Of a stretch of 60,983 bases of DNA, positions 27,547 to 39,483 are shown in pieces. The position numbers were made by a program, and so were the translations under genes. The stretch spans positions 1-60,983 of the forward strand of contig WPIO01000391.1 in NCBI GenBank assembly GCA_009760855.2, written 5' to 3'. The DNA is from Cristatella mucedo. Taxonomy: Eukaryota; Bryozoa; Phylactolaemata; Cristatellidae. Position 1 is the stretch's first letter. The number at the start of each line of letters is the position of its first letter. Below the pieces are notes generated by a model, which was not told the DNA's origin, ran no database searches, and saw only the letters and a program-made list of their open reading frames with translations.

Positions 27547-29843
27547 TTCACGGCTATTTCCGTCACAGCAGCACACAGCAAGTATGACGGCATGCCGGTC
27601 TGAGGGTATGACGGACATGCGTACTTCGATACTGGTCGAGAATGGAAGCAGGAAGCTGAGCAGTTAGCAGGCAGGCAGGCAGAAAGCGGTCGGAGCACAT
27701 CCATCCTCGGAGCACAACCTCACGAGAGCAGCCGGGAGCGCACGATCGGCGCTGCCCACGGAGCAGGCCGGTGCTTTCGTTCTCCGCAGAGACGCCGGCG
27801 AGCACCGAGCACTCTCGCATGCCGAGAGACACGTGTTCCAACGCAGCCTCAGCTGCACGGCTCCACAGCAAGCGCGCTGGACACTCACACTCTCCTCCAC
27901 CTTCGGCGGCGATGCCACTCACCTCTTCCGGACCGGCAGAGCGCCCCACGAGCAAAGCGCAGCCGTCGCTGCCGGACGAACGCCGCCGCCCTCCCGCTGC
28001 TTCGCAGTCTTTCCTTCCGTCACGGTCAGGCACAGCTAGCCGGGCGTCGAAGCTGCTGCCGCCGCCGCCGCCACCTTTGTCCGAGCGGGCAACGGTGGAG
28101 GTGTCTCGCTCACGCCGATCCGAGCGCGGCCGGACGCTTGGCTCATCTGCCACCGCTTCGGCGTCATCTGCTCGCCGAGGCCGCTTGCGTGCGGCAGAGG
28201 GCGACCTCCGCTTCTTCTCGCTGCTTCTTCTGCCGAAGCTGTCGCTGCTGCTGTCACTGCTGCTGCTGCTGTGACGTCTCTTCTTCTTCTTTTTCTTCTG
28301 CTTCTTCTTCTTTTTGTCCCGTCGATAGATTCCCTGCGCGGCGCTTGACGCTGTCCTGTCGCCACGGCTGCGGCCGAGCGCCGCGCTCGACGAATCGCTT
28401 CGACTGCTTCGCTGCTTGCGGCGGCTTACGCTTCGGCTGCCGCCGTCGCTGCTGTCGTCGCCGTCGCGCTTTTCGTCGCTGCCGTCGCGACGCCGCGATC
28501 GGGCCGCGCTCGATCGAGACCCGTTCGGGCTGCTGCTGCTGCCTCTGCCGCTCCGAGATCGCCGCGGCGATCGCGCACGGTCGCCCGAACGCTGCCACAT
28601 CGCGTCGTCGCACCAATCGGCCTCGCTCGGCTTCGCCGGACGCCGGCGGCGGCAATGCGATGCTCCTCCTCCGGCTGCCGCCTCGAACGCGGCGGCGGCG
28701 CTGCCGAGGCGACGAGGCGCCGATCGGTGCAGGGGCGGCGATGTTGGAGGCTGCGAGCCGTGGCAGGGCCGAGCCGACGGCGAACAGCCGACGCCTGACT
28801 GCCCCGGTCTGTCCGGCGACGGCTGCTTCCGCCGCCGGAGCGGGCGGCGGGACGGCGCAGGTGAAGGCCTCACGCTCGATTTTGCTCTCCAGGTCGTGCA
28901 GGCACCGCCTGGCCTCGGCACTGTGCCGGTCCAGCGCCAGCGCCTTTGCGTAGCGCTCCTTCGCCCGGTCGTCGTCGCCTGCCAACTCGAACCTGGAAGC
29001 AGGCATTCGAGCATCAGAGGTGTGGCGAAGGCCGATCGTGCACGGCCTACGGTCGCATTGCACAGAGGGCGCTGTCACTCTCTGCAGCACTGCCCTCGCA
29101 CGCTGCAGCGCCCAGCAGCAAGTGCTCACTCTTTCCCGTAGGCCACCAGCGTTTGAACGAGGTAGCTCCTCGCATTGGGGTGACTGGGAGCATACTGCAG
29201 AGCCTTCTCGAAGTCCTCGATCGCTTTTGAGTAGCTCTCGTTATTGGCGAAACTGGGAAAGGCAGGAGATCAACGAGGACAAGTCAGCGACGTCAGCTGC
29301 TGCTGTGGCCAATTTCTAGCACTTCGGGCGGTCCGAAAAAACTCGCTGGGCACACTCGTGGCAACCGGCTTTTCGATCCATCGTTAACAAACTGCACAGC
29401 CCGAAGATCGGAGCCGATCGAGAAGGCCAGGCCTGGGTGCCGGGAAGGCACGGTTCTCGCACTGGACGACCCAGGTCGCGGGTTCGAGACCTGCACGGGC
29501 CGATCCTTTGGTGTCCTCTGCAGGCAAGAAGAGGGGCGCTGGGGCACAGCCAAGGCAGCCCTTCTGCAGATACAGAGACGAGGCGACTCTTACTTTTCTT
29601 TAGTTATTAGCTACTCGGTCGACGTGCACACAGCAGGCCTACTTCAGGAGGGTACTCCAGCAGTTCTTACTAGTTCTTACAACACCATCTGGCTCGGTAG
29701 GAAATGTCATCTAGATTACACTTCCGAACTTCATCTGATGCTCGATCCATTTGAACTTGCCTATTACTGACCCTTTCCAACCGGCTGCACTTCATCAAGG
29801 ACAACTATAATCGGCTCTGAGAGTCGAAAAGGGTTGGCGATTC

Positions 29844-29874
<31 letters not shown>

Positions 29875-32800
29875 CATTTGTATAGCGCCCTCAGAGAACT
29901 AGATATATTTCTAGGCACTTTACGTTTGCTGCAAAGGAAATGCACAAAAAACGTGGTATCATGTTTTTTGTGCATTTCGAAAGTACGAGCTGGTTTTGAC
30001 CGAACATTCAACTATCCCGACAAGATGGCAGAACTGGAAACATAAGCATATCACGACACTCTTGCAAGGCCTTGATGAGAATGACAAAAATAATAGTAGT
30101 AATAATAATAACACATCTGCAAAGCACTCTACAATTACTCAAATTTCTTTCTGGGAACTTGGTTACGCTATAAAGGAAGCACGTCGATTGGTTAGTGATA
30201 GCATGAAAAGCTTCTGCAAGGGTGAGCAAATCAAGAACTGTTCACGTGGGCAAAGTGAAGGCTGTGAGAAACAAGTACGTATTTAGCACGGAGTAATGAG
30301 GCGGATGCTCTATATCTAAGCAAGCCTGCATTTTCGTGACGTTACGAAGCTGGCGAAGTGGCGCTGAGGCGCAGCAAAAGCTCGTGGTCCAACTCGATTG
30401 AAGCCGTATCCCTGTCTAAGCAGCACCGATTGTTTGCAATGTCACATAGCTGAAAGTAGGACTGCGACTGACTTGTAGTACTTGTGGTATTTGACTGTGG
30501 CACCTGATGCAGTCATCTACTGAAAAGTCACTTTGGAACAGGACATCCAGATTCCGTGCAGAGGCTGCACCAGACATATTTTGGCCGAGCCCATTTTGGG
30601 GGTTAGGCTTTTCAGTTTCTGAGTTGGACCAGGTTTGCCCACAACTACTCCACTGGCTCTTGTCACCATTCAATTTGAAAGGATCATTTATATGCAGGAA
30701 GGCAGGAGCAGAGCCTTAGAGGCTATCGCCACCATTTGCAATAAAGGGCAATAAAGGATTGCTGCTCACTCCACTGCAGTCAAACCCACGTGACTCGCTC
30801 TACTGTAGTCGAACCCATGTGACCCGGGTCGTGACGAGCAAGCACCTTACACCTGGGCTGCGACCCAAAGGGTAGCCCATGCACAGTGTCAACGTACATG
30901 ACATGGTCAATAGCAACATGCACAGCATCAACAAGTAAATATGGTTAGCAGTGGCGCAAGCAAACGCAGAGCCACCCCTACTCACAGAGCGCCACGCGCA
31001 ACAAGGGCCTCCACGTTGTCGCTGTCGATGCTGAGCGCCTTGTAGTAGCACTGCACGGCCTCCGTGTACTTCCCCTCCTTGAAGTAACGAACGCCAGTGG
31101 CTACGCTGCAACAGCACAGCGCGCTCACCGGCAACCGTGCTCGTGCGCGCAGGCGGCGCGCGCTCATGCGTGGCAAGGCCTTCGGAAAGCGCAGGCGGCG
31201 GTGCCTGCGCGCGGAGGAAGATCGAGCAGCAGCACGTGACAGGGGCACCGGAAAACGAAGCGCTACACTAACGCCCTGCAGGAATCACCTTTTCAAGGCC
31301 ATCCGCCGCGACTGCTCCTTTCTCAAGGACGTCGCGAGCTCCGATTTCGGGACCGTTAACCTGCAGGACGTGCACAACGCCGAAATCAAGGCTGGTCGCT
31401 GCAGCCGCACGCGCGCGGTGGCCAAGCTGGGACAGCAGCCACCGCAGCAGCCCGAGCCCTCTACGCTCGGCGGGGGACGAGTAGACTCACGCGCTCAGGC
31501 TTCGCAGCAGCGTGCGAGTCGTCGCTGCCGCCGCCACGCTGCCACCACCGTCGGCCGTTTCCGGGTCGCGCTGGCCGCAGGCGGTCAGGCGGAGAGGGCC
31601 GCACAGCTGCGACGCCCCGTGAGGATTGCGAAACGACGACGAAGTGACGAGCGCCTCGCTGTAGCCGCGGCCGTCCAGATCACACTGCTTCCGGTAGTGC
31701 TGCGGCAGCTCGTCGTCTGCTATCAATCCCTGAGCGGCGGCCGAGAGAGCGAGGATTTCGGCGGGAACCAGACCGACCGGGGGAGTGAGAGCAAGCACAG
31801 CGAGTGGGGCGAGCCACTCCAGGGGGCAGTGGCACCGTCTTGGCAAGGCTGCGGGCAGCCGAGACTGCCTCGCGGGCTGGCGAACGCAGGGCAACACGTC
31901 TGTCAAACGCTCAGCGTCGCGAGCACCTACGAGCTTCGGTAGATGGGCCGCCACAGGGACAGTGGGGGCAGAGGCGACGGCAGCTCCTCCGTCGCTCTGC
32001 ACGCCTCTGCAGGACAGGAACGTCTTGGCGAGCATCGAGATCTGCATCTTTCCACTCTCCGGATCCACCAGGGTGACAACACCTGAATCGAGAGCATGCA
32101 TAAGTGTGGGACTCAGTCGGAAGTGGAATTCGACCGGAAGTTGGTGTGGCCGGCAGTGGGTGTGGCCGGCCGCTTGGCGAGCAAGCATGCTGCAGACCAA
32201 TATATAAAAAAAACACCGTACCGAGACGACCTCTAGCACAGCTGTCGCGTAAAACGAGGCCGTAGACTCGACAGATAGAGCAGACAGACGTGAGCCACTG
32301 AGGACAGAGGTCAGCTATGACTGCGAAGCTCAGGGACCAGGCAACCCGACCGCTTCCGGGATGAGAGAAGGGTGGTTGGTTTTCCGGATGTTGACCAGCG
32401 GGACTTACCGCGAACTGTGTCCTTCACCGAGAAAGCCTCGAGCGGGCTCTCGTGCGAGTAGTAGCGAGGCAGCTCTCGCGCAGAGCAGAAAGCCTGCAAA
32501 CGATGCATCAGGGCACAGGCGGGCGGCTTGCATGCCGAGGGACGAGAGAGCTCAGCGCACAGACTGCGGTTTCTTTCAATCTCGATCGAACAAAACAGCC
32601 AAGGCACGAGGCAGGTTGAGCTGAAGAACAAGCTACACGAAAAGTCTCCCCGCTAAAATTCGTCCGGAACCGGATGCAAGTCAATGGCAGCGAATGAGCA
32701 TCGGGCGACATGCTAACATGAGGTTATGCAATCACAGTGACGTCACTAGAAAAAAAGGCAAGCAGTAGGCTGGGAGTATGCACTGAGCGCTCAAACGAGC

Positions 32801-34059
32801 GCACGAGTCCGCCCTTGGTGGACATATACCTATCTCCCCCCCATTAGTGGCCGGAAGCGTCTACGCGAAGCCCTATCGATCTTTGTCTTTAGACTTTGTC
32901 TCCTTACAGGAAATATGTGCGCGTGCAAAACCTGGCAGCTGCCAGTGAGTTTCAAAAGAAAACTTTTTAAAACGACCGTGATTATCAGCCACTGCAACGC
33001 TGGTGCAACACACTTCTATCTGCTGGCAGCACTGCCAGTGGCGCCCCCTGGACATCACAGACAGCAAGAGGCCGCCACTGCAGCTTCCTACGGCGCTGAC
33101 ACGTCGGCCCGAGGCACAGCGAGTCGCCAATTGGCAAAAGTCGCAATTGGCGCCGACCAAAGCGGCAGCAGTCGGACAGGACAGCGACAGCAGAGGTAAA
33201 ACCAGGCTACCCACCACGATCTTCAGGTCGGAGACGTCGAGCCTGACGCGGCCGCCGTCGCAGCACAGAAGCGTGACGAGCAGGCCGGCCTCGGTGACCA
33301 CCGACACGAAGCCACACACGAGGTCGCCGGGCTGCGCTCGGGCCAGATACGACCGGCGGCGAGCGCTGGCGTCCGAAATCCTCATGAACGTTTCCAGCGG
33401 CGGCATGACGACGCAGAAGCCTGCGTAAGCAGACGTGCCGGCGTGTGGTGCCGTGAGCACTAACAAACGCTCTGCACCAGCAAAATGACGGGCGCGGCAT
33501 CACTGGCAGCGGTGCTGTGTGCCAGCGCAGTGCCGGAAGTCCCTCACCCCCTACCCCCCCAGGGGGGCCCACAGCGCTCAGCAGGGCTGCAGGCGTGTCG
33601 CACCAGCAGGAAGTCGTCCAATGCACTAGCCAATCCTACTCGCCAAGCTTTAGCTGCTGCAGCCACGGCCGAAAGATTTGTGACCTCGGTGACCTTGCAA
33701 GTGTGCAGTGACCTTGCTCGTTTTTCGTGCAGCACAGAAAAGGGCGGGTGCAGCAGTTCTCATTCGCAGGGACAGAGTTAAGGCTTAAGGCTGGAGACTT
33801 AAGCGCGGATGCAAATACAACGGCGACTCTTCCAAAAAGACGGCAACGATGACGAGGCCTGCCGCCGCCTCGAAGGATCGCGTGCGGCCCTGAGGATCTC
33901 TCACCGTGCTCGCCGTCATCTGTGCCGCACGGTGGTCCTCTCTGCTCGACGGCAGCAGCAGCGGCAGCAGCAGCAGCTGCCGTCGACTCGGCCAGCAGCT
34001 TCAGCAGCAAGCTTCTCTTGCTGTCGGCAAAGCCTCGCACTCTCGAGTGCGTGACGTCG
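26510..34059 (-). CDS. TTC14: TTC14 homologue (S1-type domain + TPR protein), whole gene
   Basis: Split minus-strand gene. The order MPPLE motif, S1-like domain, 'elPqhYRk' segment, TPR repeats and Lys/Ser/Arg-rich tail is that of TTC14, a conserved nuclear-type protein whose molecular role is not established. S1 domains usually bind RNA and TPRs bind proteins. Exons in transcript order: 34059-33905, 33420-33215, 32493-32409, 32082-31491, 31426-31289, 31105-30986, 29252-29130, 28992 to about 28874, about 28590-27923, 26776-26510. Phases agree at all junctions except the uncertain one before the Ser/Arg exon. The first coding exon (about 40 residues in the vertebrate protein) was not found upstream of 34059. 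LINE remnants occur in the last intron and the 3' flank. Confidence 0.93.
27165..27545 (+). mobile_element. LINE-1 family 3' end, antisense in TTC14 intron
   Basis: Begins in the ORF2 end ('ccgtgcctttagttcgtatgc' = D-R-A-F-S-S-Y-A), continues 'cgcatctgtttatcacagca', and ends with a hairpin variant 'aaagtgcctagaaagagatt' and (TTA)n. It lies in the intron between the last two TTC14 exons, opposite to the gene. Confidence 0.85.
27923..28590 (-). CDS. TTC14: TTC14 Lys/Ser/Arg-rich tail exon
   Basis: Reads [20 protein letters not shown], a DSSDGG segment, then [20 protein letters not shown] followed by [20 protein letters not shown]. Ends SAGPEE/gtgagt, phase 0. The run of Lys, then Ser, then RS-type dipeptides is the hallmark of the TTC14 C-terminus. 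The 5' boundary is uncertain: the acceptor in TGTGGCAG at about 28591 is the best I see. The opposite strand is also open, but only this frame has the expected composition. Confidence 0.78.
28874..28992 (-). CDS. TTC14: TTC14 exon: third TPR
   Basis: Completes a Glu codon, then [20 protein letters not shown] and [19 protein letters not shown]. Matches the vertebrate '[26 protein letters not shown]'. A strong acceptor (gcttccag) opens it. The donor at GAGC/gtgagg is the best candidate, but the frame stays open beyond. Confidence 0.88.
29130..29252 (-). CDS. TTC14: TTC14 exon: second TPR
   Basis: Reads [40 protein letters not shown]. The vertebrate counterpart is '[30 protein letters not shown]'. 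Acceptor ctttcccag, donor AAAGA/gtgagc. The 1-nt and 2-nt split codons match both neighbours. Confidence 0.95.
29440..29590 (+). mobile_element. tRNA-derived SINE-like sequence
   Basis: Contains 'aggcacggttctcgcactgg' (box-A-like) and 'gcgggttcgagacctgc' (box B), followed by 'gggccgatcctttggtgtcc'. It resembles the SINE-A layout but with a diverged head. It lies in a TTC14 intron. Confidence 0.5.
29846..29945 (-). mobile_element. LINE-1 family tail, in TTC14 intron
   Basis: (AAT)n at 29846-29872, then the reverse of the hairpin: 'tatagcgccctcagagaact' and 'tctaggcactttacgtttgc'. Only about 100 bp remain. Confidence 0.8.
30733..30870 (-). mobile_element. SINE-like remnant, in TTC14 intron
   Basis: On the minus strand: 'cagcccaggtgtaaggtgct' (box-A-like), 'catgggttcgactacagtag' (box B), then 'agcaatcctttattgccc'. 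This follows the tRNA-SINE layout, heavily worn. Confidence 0.45.
30986..31105 (-). CDS. TTC14: TTC14 exon: first TPR
   Basis: Reads (S)[39 protein letters not shown]. Near-identical in pattern to vertebrate '[38 protein letters not shown]'. Acceptor gctgttgcag, donor GCTCT/gtgagt. Confidence 0.97.
31289..31426 (-). CDS. TTC14: TTC14 exon before the TPRs
   Basis: Reads [45 protein letters not shown]. The vertebrate segment is '[33 protein letters not shown]'. The exon was located by this match. The 63-bp upstream intron is very short, and both split codons fit. Confidence 0.92.
31491..32082 (-). CDS. TTC14: TTC14 large central exon
   Basis: Opens [20 protein letters not shown], the second half of the S1-like domain ('IRAGIKDIDRYHEKLAVSL' in vertebrates). 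It runs through an Ala/Arg-rich stretch of about 90 residues with no vertebrate counterpart, then returns to family sequence: [20 protein letters not shown] and [16 protein letters not shown]. It ends TLLRSLS plus a split Ala. At 592 bp it is the longest confidently bounded exon of the gene. The insert keeps the frame, so it is either a lineage-specific expansion or an unrecognised in-frame intron. Confidence 0.85.
32409..32493 (-). CDS. TTC14: TTC14 exon, mid S1-like domain
   Basis: Reads [29 protein letters not shown]. The vertebrate counterpart is '[30 protein letters not shown]'. Acceptor gtttgcag, donor GCG/gtaagt, ending with one base of the next Gly codon. Confidence 0.92.
33215..33420 (-). 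CDS. TTC14: TTC14 exon: MPPLE motif and start of S1-like domain
   Basis: Reads (G)[63 protein letters not shown]. Matches '[35 protein letters not shown]'. Donor GTG/gtgggt. Confidence 0.95.
33905..34059 (-). CDS. TTC14: TTC14 N-terminal exon
   Basis: Reads [25 protein letters not shown], a poly-Ala run, then GTDDGEHG with a split Gly that joins the MPPLE exon. Vertebrate: 'IQKFISKKADLLFALSW...NEDSEDHYAIMPPLE'. Acceptor gttccag. The initiator Met must lie in an exon further upstream. Confidence 0.75.
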
Positions 34060-36078
34060 CTGGAACGGAAGCGCCGACGCCTCGAGCGGCGGCGGCAGCG
34101 CGCCGAGCAGCACCGAGTGGTGGTGGCAGCGGCACTGCAACCAACACCTGGCCAGGATGGCAGGACGGCAGCTGCTCAATTGAAAATGGACCGAATGGAT
34201 CCCCGGGCTCAACGAACGCACGACTAGCGATGCGCGACCAGCAAGATGCGCGTGGTAGAAATTAATTCTGATTGGCGCCGTCTCGTAGCGCCTACGATCG
34301 CCTGTGCCTAGCGTGCACTAGCTGCTGCACCTCCTTTAATTTGCCCCATCCAAAAACCGGGGCCAATAATGCTGCCACAACTACGACGGCGATACCCCCC
34401 CACACAGCCGGCTGGTCCTTGCGAAAGCGTTGCAGGCCTGCCGCTCTGACAGCTGCCCATTGCAGAGCTAGGAATTCAGCCTGGGGGCGGGCAGGTAGCC
34501 GCACACCGCAGGCTTCGGACACTCGTCCGCGAATGCTGCAAGTATGCGCGGTGCAAGTATGTGCATGATCACACGCGCGTGCAGTCGTACACGACGCACA
34601 TACACGGATAGCGCTGGTTGCAGGCCGGCCTTAATGGAGCCAGCGATAATTTAATCATCTTCCAACTGCGGCAGTGCACAGGCTTCCTTCTTCCTAAGTG
34701 CAGACGTCGTGCACAGGGCCGAACATGTGCGGCAGCGCTGACCGGTGAAAACATCACACCCACATCACACCACACACATCTGCCCAACCGAAGAGCTTTG
34801 TTGCAGTCAGTCGTTCTGTGATCCCAATTACTGCAGACCCTCAACTCAGGCTTACTCCATCCGCTGCGACCAGCACGTTGGCCAGGCAGTGCGTACTGTT
34901 TGCTACGAGCGTGGTATGCGGCCTCTGCGTCCGGTTAGGACTAGGCCGCTAACACTTCGCTCGTAACGGTGCTAGTTTCGGCCGACGCAAACAGAATGCT
35001 GGTGACGCCTGAACCTTGCAGTACGTTTACTGCTCTGCCATACCAGTCAGTCAGTCAGTCGCTGCCACGCAGGCAAGCACGCACCGCTGTAATAATCTGG
35101 GATCGCAGAACAACAACGCAGCGAAGCTCTTCGGGGGGGGGAGGATTGGCCGGTCGCTGTGCAGGGTCAGCGCCGCACATGCTCAGCTTGGTGGGCGACG
35201 GTTGTTGCACTTCCAAAGAAAGATGGCTGCCGCAAACTGCCGCACACACAAACAGTGGTTAAATGGCAGCCGCAGACAGGCCAAGGGCAGCCGAAGGCAG
35301 CGCCAAGCCGACAGGCCGACATCGAAAATGGCACGGCACTCGCTGCGAACTGCTTGCAGGACGGAGGACACAGCAACACCGGCAACGAAAAGCGGAGCGG
35401 AGAAATGAAGATGCCACGTGGAGGAAGAAGCATGAGCCGAGTGCTCGCTCGCGCGAGCAGTGGTGGCGCCGACGACGAGGGCTCACCTCAGGAAGCAGCA
35501 GCGGTCGCAGCCAGCGCCGCCGCCGCTGCTCTCAGCCAGGCAGGCTGCGGCAGTGGTAGACAGCACCGGTGCCACGCCTGCATCAACAAGCGGTTCAATC
35601 GCAGCGGCAGGATTGCTGTTTCTGCGCTCCGGTGACCGCCAATACGCTCGCCGAGCTACGCTGCCATGATCTGATGTCACGTGGCCCGTCTCCATTCTCT
35701 AGCACTCAGCAGCAGTCAGTCAGTCGAAGCGCGACGTCGGCAAGAGCCGCGCTACAATTGCACCACGACGCACTGCAATGCAGCATGTGACAGCGTGCAC
35801 AGTCTTCTACGTCGTTTACCTCAACAGCTGGGGCTAGCTATACGCACAAGACGAAAGTTCGCTTAGTCCATGCAGAAAGCACCATTGCACAATCCAGTAG
35901 TCGAGTCGGCTCAGGTATATTTACACAGTGTCACGTGTGCACCACCGACCACCCAGCCCTGTCACCTCGGTACTGTCAGGCAGCCACTACTTCGCTTGAG
36001 TCACGCGCCACTGCGATCAGGTGGGCGAAATTTACTGAGCAGCCCGACACTCAGGCTGAGCGAATACCTATACGCCAG
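34060..36078. other. upstream of TTC14, first coding exon not found
   Basis: GC-rich DNA that should hold the TTC14 promoter and first exon. I could not match the expected N-terminal residues. A minus-strand frame at 34522-34292 includes a hydrophobic stretch (GIAVVVVAALLAPVFGW) but has no recognised family. Confidence 0.35.
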
Positions 36079-36183
36079 CTCTATTTATATTTATATTTAT
36101 ATTTATATAGCTCTATTTATATTTATATTTATATTTATACAGCTCTATTTATATTTATATTTATATTTATACAGCTCTATTTA
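36079..36183. repeat. 32-bp minisatellite, about 3.5 units
   Basis: Unit 'agctc' followed by four to five 'tattta' hexamers and a variable last base. It is a repeat within a repeat, and the frame across it is an artefact. Confidence 0.92.
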
Positions 36184-36999
36184 TTCGTATCGAAAAGCAG
36201 AAGAAACGCCGTCACCCTCAGCCGGGCGACTACCTCCACTCTACAACCGCCGGAGACCTAGCTGACCTGGGGAGAAGAGTGAGAGTGTTAGCCACCACAA
36301 CTAACTCGAGTATCTCGGCTGTCACAGATGTCGGTGGGCCGCACAAATGTCACGACGCGCTGCGTTCGAAGCCGCCACGTTCACAGCCATTCCAATTATT
36401 GCGGCGACTTCGCGAGAGGCGGCTTGCTCGACGCCTGGAACACGCAGGCTGCCAAAAAGGAACGCTAGTATTCAGCCACACCATTCGTAGGGAATCCGCG
36501 TTCCGGCATTGCATCCACATTCGTCGCCGGACGGTCAAAACGTAGCGGCTCCAGACGGATGCGACAGCACGAGCAGCCTCGGAGGCTCCGCGATCGCCTT
36601 TACATGCTAGTTTTGGGAAGCACGGGAATTACAAGATCCCTACGCATCCCTTCAGCGGTAACTCTTGATTACAACAGTCGGGCGATTCAAGGTGCATGGG
36701 GTGGCAAAGCACTGGGCTACCTCATTCCTCGCTGTGTTGGCGGAGCGGCTGACATAGCACGCCGGACGCGCAGCTGGCAGCCATGTAATGATGCGTGCAC
36801 TTCCGCTTCCTGTTGGAGCCAGTCGCAACAGTAGGATGTGGTCCGCCGAACGACAATTTAATTATTGCCTAAATGCTGCAGCCAGCGAGCGGTAGCGAGC
36901 TCGCAAAGCCCTCTAGTGAGTGAAAGCGGATGTCCGGCACAGGCAGACGGCCGCGGTAATGGATACCGTTGCCGGCGAAACCATAAGCAGCGGTCGGCT
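36184..36999. other. intergenic, no gene recognised
   Basis: Mixed-composition DNA; an 88-codon plus frame at 36279-36545 has no family signature. Confidence 0.35.
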
Positions 37000-37190
37000 T
37001 GCCGCCGACAAGAATAATTATAATAGTAATAGTAATAACAATAATAATAATAGTATTAACAACAATGACAATAGCAATAGTAATAGAAATACGAATAATT
37101 ATAATTGTAATAGCAATAGTAATACATTTGCATAGTGCCCTTAGAGAGATAAATCTCTTTCTTGGCAGTTTACATTTGCTGCAAAGGAGG
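37000..37190 (-). mobile_element. LINE-1 family tail with long degenerate (AAT)n
   Basis: About 110 bp of imperfect AAT/AAC repeat, then the reverse hairpin: 'catagtgcccttagagagat' and 'ctttcttggcagtttacatt'. The unusually long tail suggests microsatellite growth after insertion. Confidence 0.8.
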
Positions 37191-38023
37191 CGTTGGATAG
37201 CAGCAGACGCGAGGGCTACCGGCGATCGCGGACGCAGCGACTGGAGCGCAGACGAGAACACACGAGCTTCCGAGGCACGAGTAGGCACGTTTCACTGTCG
37301 CATTCGAGAAAAGAGCTCGCGGTCGACCCGGTTTCACCCAGGGGTGAATGCAAGTCTCTCACCTTTGAAGACCGAGGTCAACGTGAACGCGGCCAAGACC
37401 GGGGTCGCGGGCCACGTCGCGGCTCGTGCCCGAAGGCGCCTGGATCGAGCGCTCTCTTCGGGTGCCATGCGAAAAAATTATATACATCTATTTATTTCTA
37501 TTTATTATATATCTGTTTCTATTCATCGCCATTCTTGCCAACTAGCGACCGACGAGCCCCCGCGCGCACAGCGCTTTAGAAGCGAAAAAAAATCTCTCAA
37601 GAGAGTTATACAAGGATACGCGTCGCACCACCACCGAGCTCTCTCGTCTGATGACGGGCGACAGCTTTTCAACAGCAAGCGCCGACAGCCTCGAGTCGGC
37701 GCACAAAACGTTTGGCAGAAGGGCCGCAGAACTCGGGCTACTGAGTTTTAAAAAGTAGCGGGTCGTCTCAAATTGCACAGCGACCAAAAGCCGCGGGTCT
37801 GAGCGCCGACGAGGCACTCCGCCTCGAGCGGGCGACGATCGCGCAGCCTTTTTTTTCTTTGGGTTGGCTTTCCGGTGCTCTGCAGGCGGAGCCCTCTGTG
37901 ACCGCTTTTCATCCGACGCTCAACGCGAGCCTTTACGACGACTTCGCCGCCTTTTAATGTCCGTTGGCGTGGGAGTTGGCGTGGGAGCTGCATACCCACC
38001 GACGCTCTCGAGCCGAATGCCGG
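37191..38023. other. GC-rich intergenic, unresolved
   Basis: Several overlapping frames on both strands. A plus frame contains NASLSPLKTEVNVNAAKTGV but matches no family I know. No splice-consistent structure was found. Confidence 0.3.
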
Positions 38024-38553
38024 AGTGCTAAAAACTGCAGAGGCGGGCTATTGCAGAATTCCAGCGGCTATGGCTCCAGCCTATCTCTCAGATATACTAC
38101 CCCATCAGGCCAAGCATCGTACGACCCGCTTTTCGGAATCCAACAGTCTACAAATACCTCGTACAAACCTTAAATCCTTTGGAGACCGTGCATTTAGTTC
38201 GTATGCTCCCAAAGCCTGGAACTCCCTCCCGACCTGCGTCAGAACATCCCCCTGACCTGACCACATTTAAAAGGAACTTAAAAACACACCTATTAAGGAC
38301 AGCATTTAGTGGGTCCCTGTGATTCGTCCTTGATGTGCTTATGCGTGCTGACACTGTGCATGCTGCCACTAACCACATTTGCATGCTGACCCTGTGCATG
38401 TCACCTCTAACCATATTATTCATTTTGTTTGTTTTTCAAGCATGATTTTACTTACGATTCAATTGCATTTCCCTTTGCAGCAACTGTAAAGCGCCTAGAA
38501 AGAGATTAAGTTCTCTGAGGGCGCTTTATCAAGTGCACTATTATTATTATTAT
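38024..38553 (+). mobile_element. LINE-1 family 3' end with ORF2 C-terminus
   Basis: Encodes MAPAYLSDILPHQAKHRTTR, then [20 protein letters not shown], the conserved C-terminal end of CR1/L2-type ORF2. It continues through degraded 'lkthllrtafsgsl', the 3' untranslated region and a clean terminal hairpin (about 38487-38527) with (ATT)n. Best reference copy in the window for the C-terminus and tail together. Confidence 0.92.
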
Positions 38554-39483
38554 GCCTGCGTTCCCGCTATGGGAGCGACGGCGCGGAGGCTGCTGGGCGA
38601 GATCGAGAAACATACGGACGCCGCTCGTGCGGTGTGCCGCCGAGGCAATAGCAACGGCGATCTGCCAGCTTTTTGCCAAGTGACGGCGACTGCCGCCGCT
38701 TTTCGGACCGATCTTCTGCTCGTTGGCTGACGTGGCGTACACGGCTGCGGGTTCCGGTTAAGACTGCGGATCGATCGATCGAGATGGGAGTTCATTCGCG
38801 GCCCTGTTGGTAAAATTATCAATCAGATCCATGTGAGCACTTTGGTCCATCGTGTGACCCAGCGACGCTCCAAGTAGCGACGTTACTGTCGTCTAGCTTC
38901 GATTTCTGGACCGCTAGTCAAACTTCCATATACAACGAAATGGCGTATACATATGCGATTGCAATGAGACTCCACTGATTTCTCTATCGCTAAATCGGTC
39001 GCATATGATACCCAGATTATTTTGTATGCAAGTGTGAGTGCGTCTTCTCTCAGCATAGATATCAAGCATACAGTATAAAAATGTAGGTTAAATCTACCAA
39101 TGAAAAGCAATTAAAGGTATCTAATATAAGTTCGTCTAGTGCACCAATCCGGTAACGACATCTGTAAGCGTCTTCGAAATCAGCACATGGCAGATATATA
39201 TGTTTAACTAATATTGATCACTGATATAGCAACATTCGGCAAGCGTTAGTAAATCGACAGTTGTTTTGCAGCATACGGGTAGCAAAATGTCGCAATGGCG
39301 CACTATTGCTGTTCGATTCTGATGACATGAAGCTGGCAGTGGCCACATGCTTTGAGATAAATGCTTATCAACATGACATGTACTGTAACATATTGTGACA
39401 TTTTATCATGTAAGTGATATCAAAGCAAAAACCATTCACATCAAAGTGCTTTCAGTCTGAGTCTTTAATGGTGCCAGCTGTTA

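Noticed and set aside
28138-29141. Long plus-strand frames opposite the TTC14 tail
   Set aside because: Shadows of the Lys/Ser/Arg-coding minus strand, where TPR and RS-type sequence with matching splice sites is present.
34292-34522. Small membrane-protein-like minus frame (GIAVVVVAALLAPVFGW)
   Set aside because: One hydrophobic stretch in GC-rich DNA with no family match or good start; not enough to call a gene.
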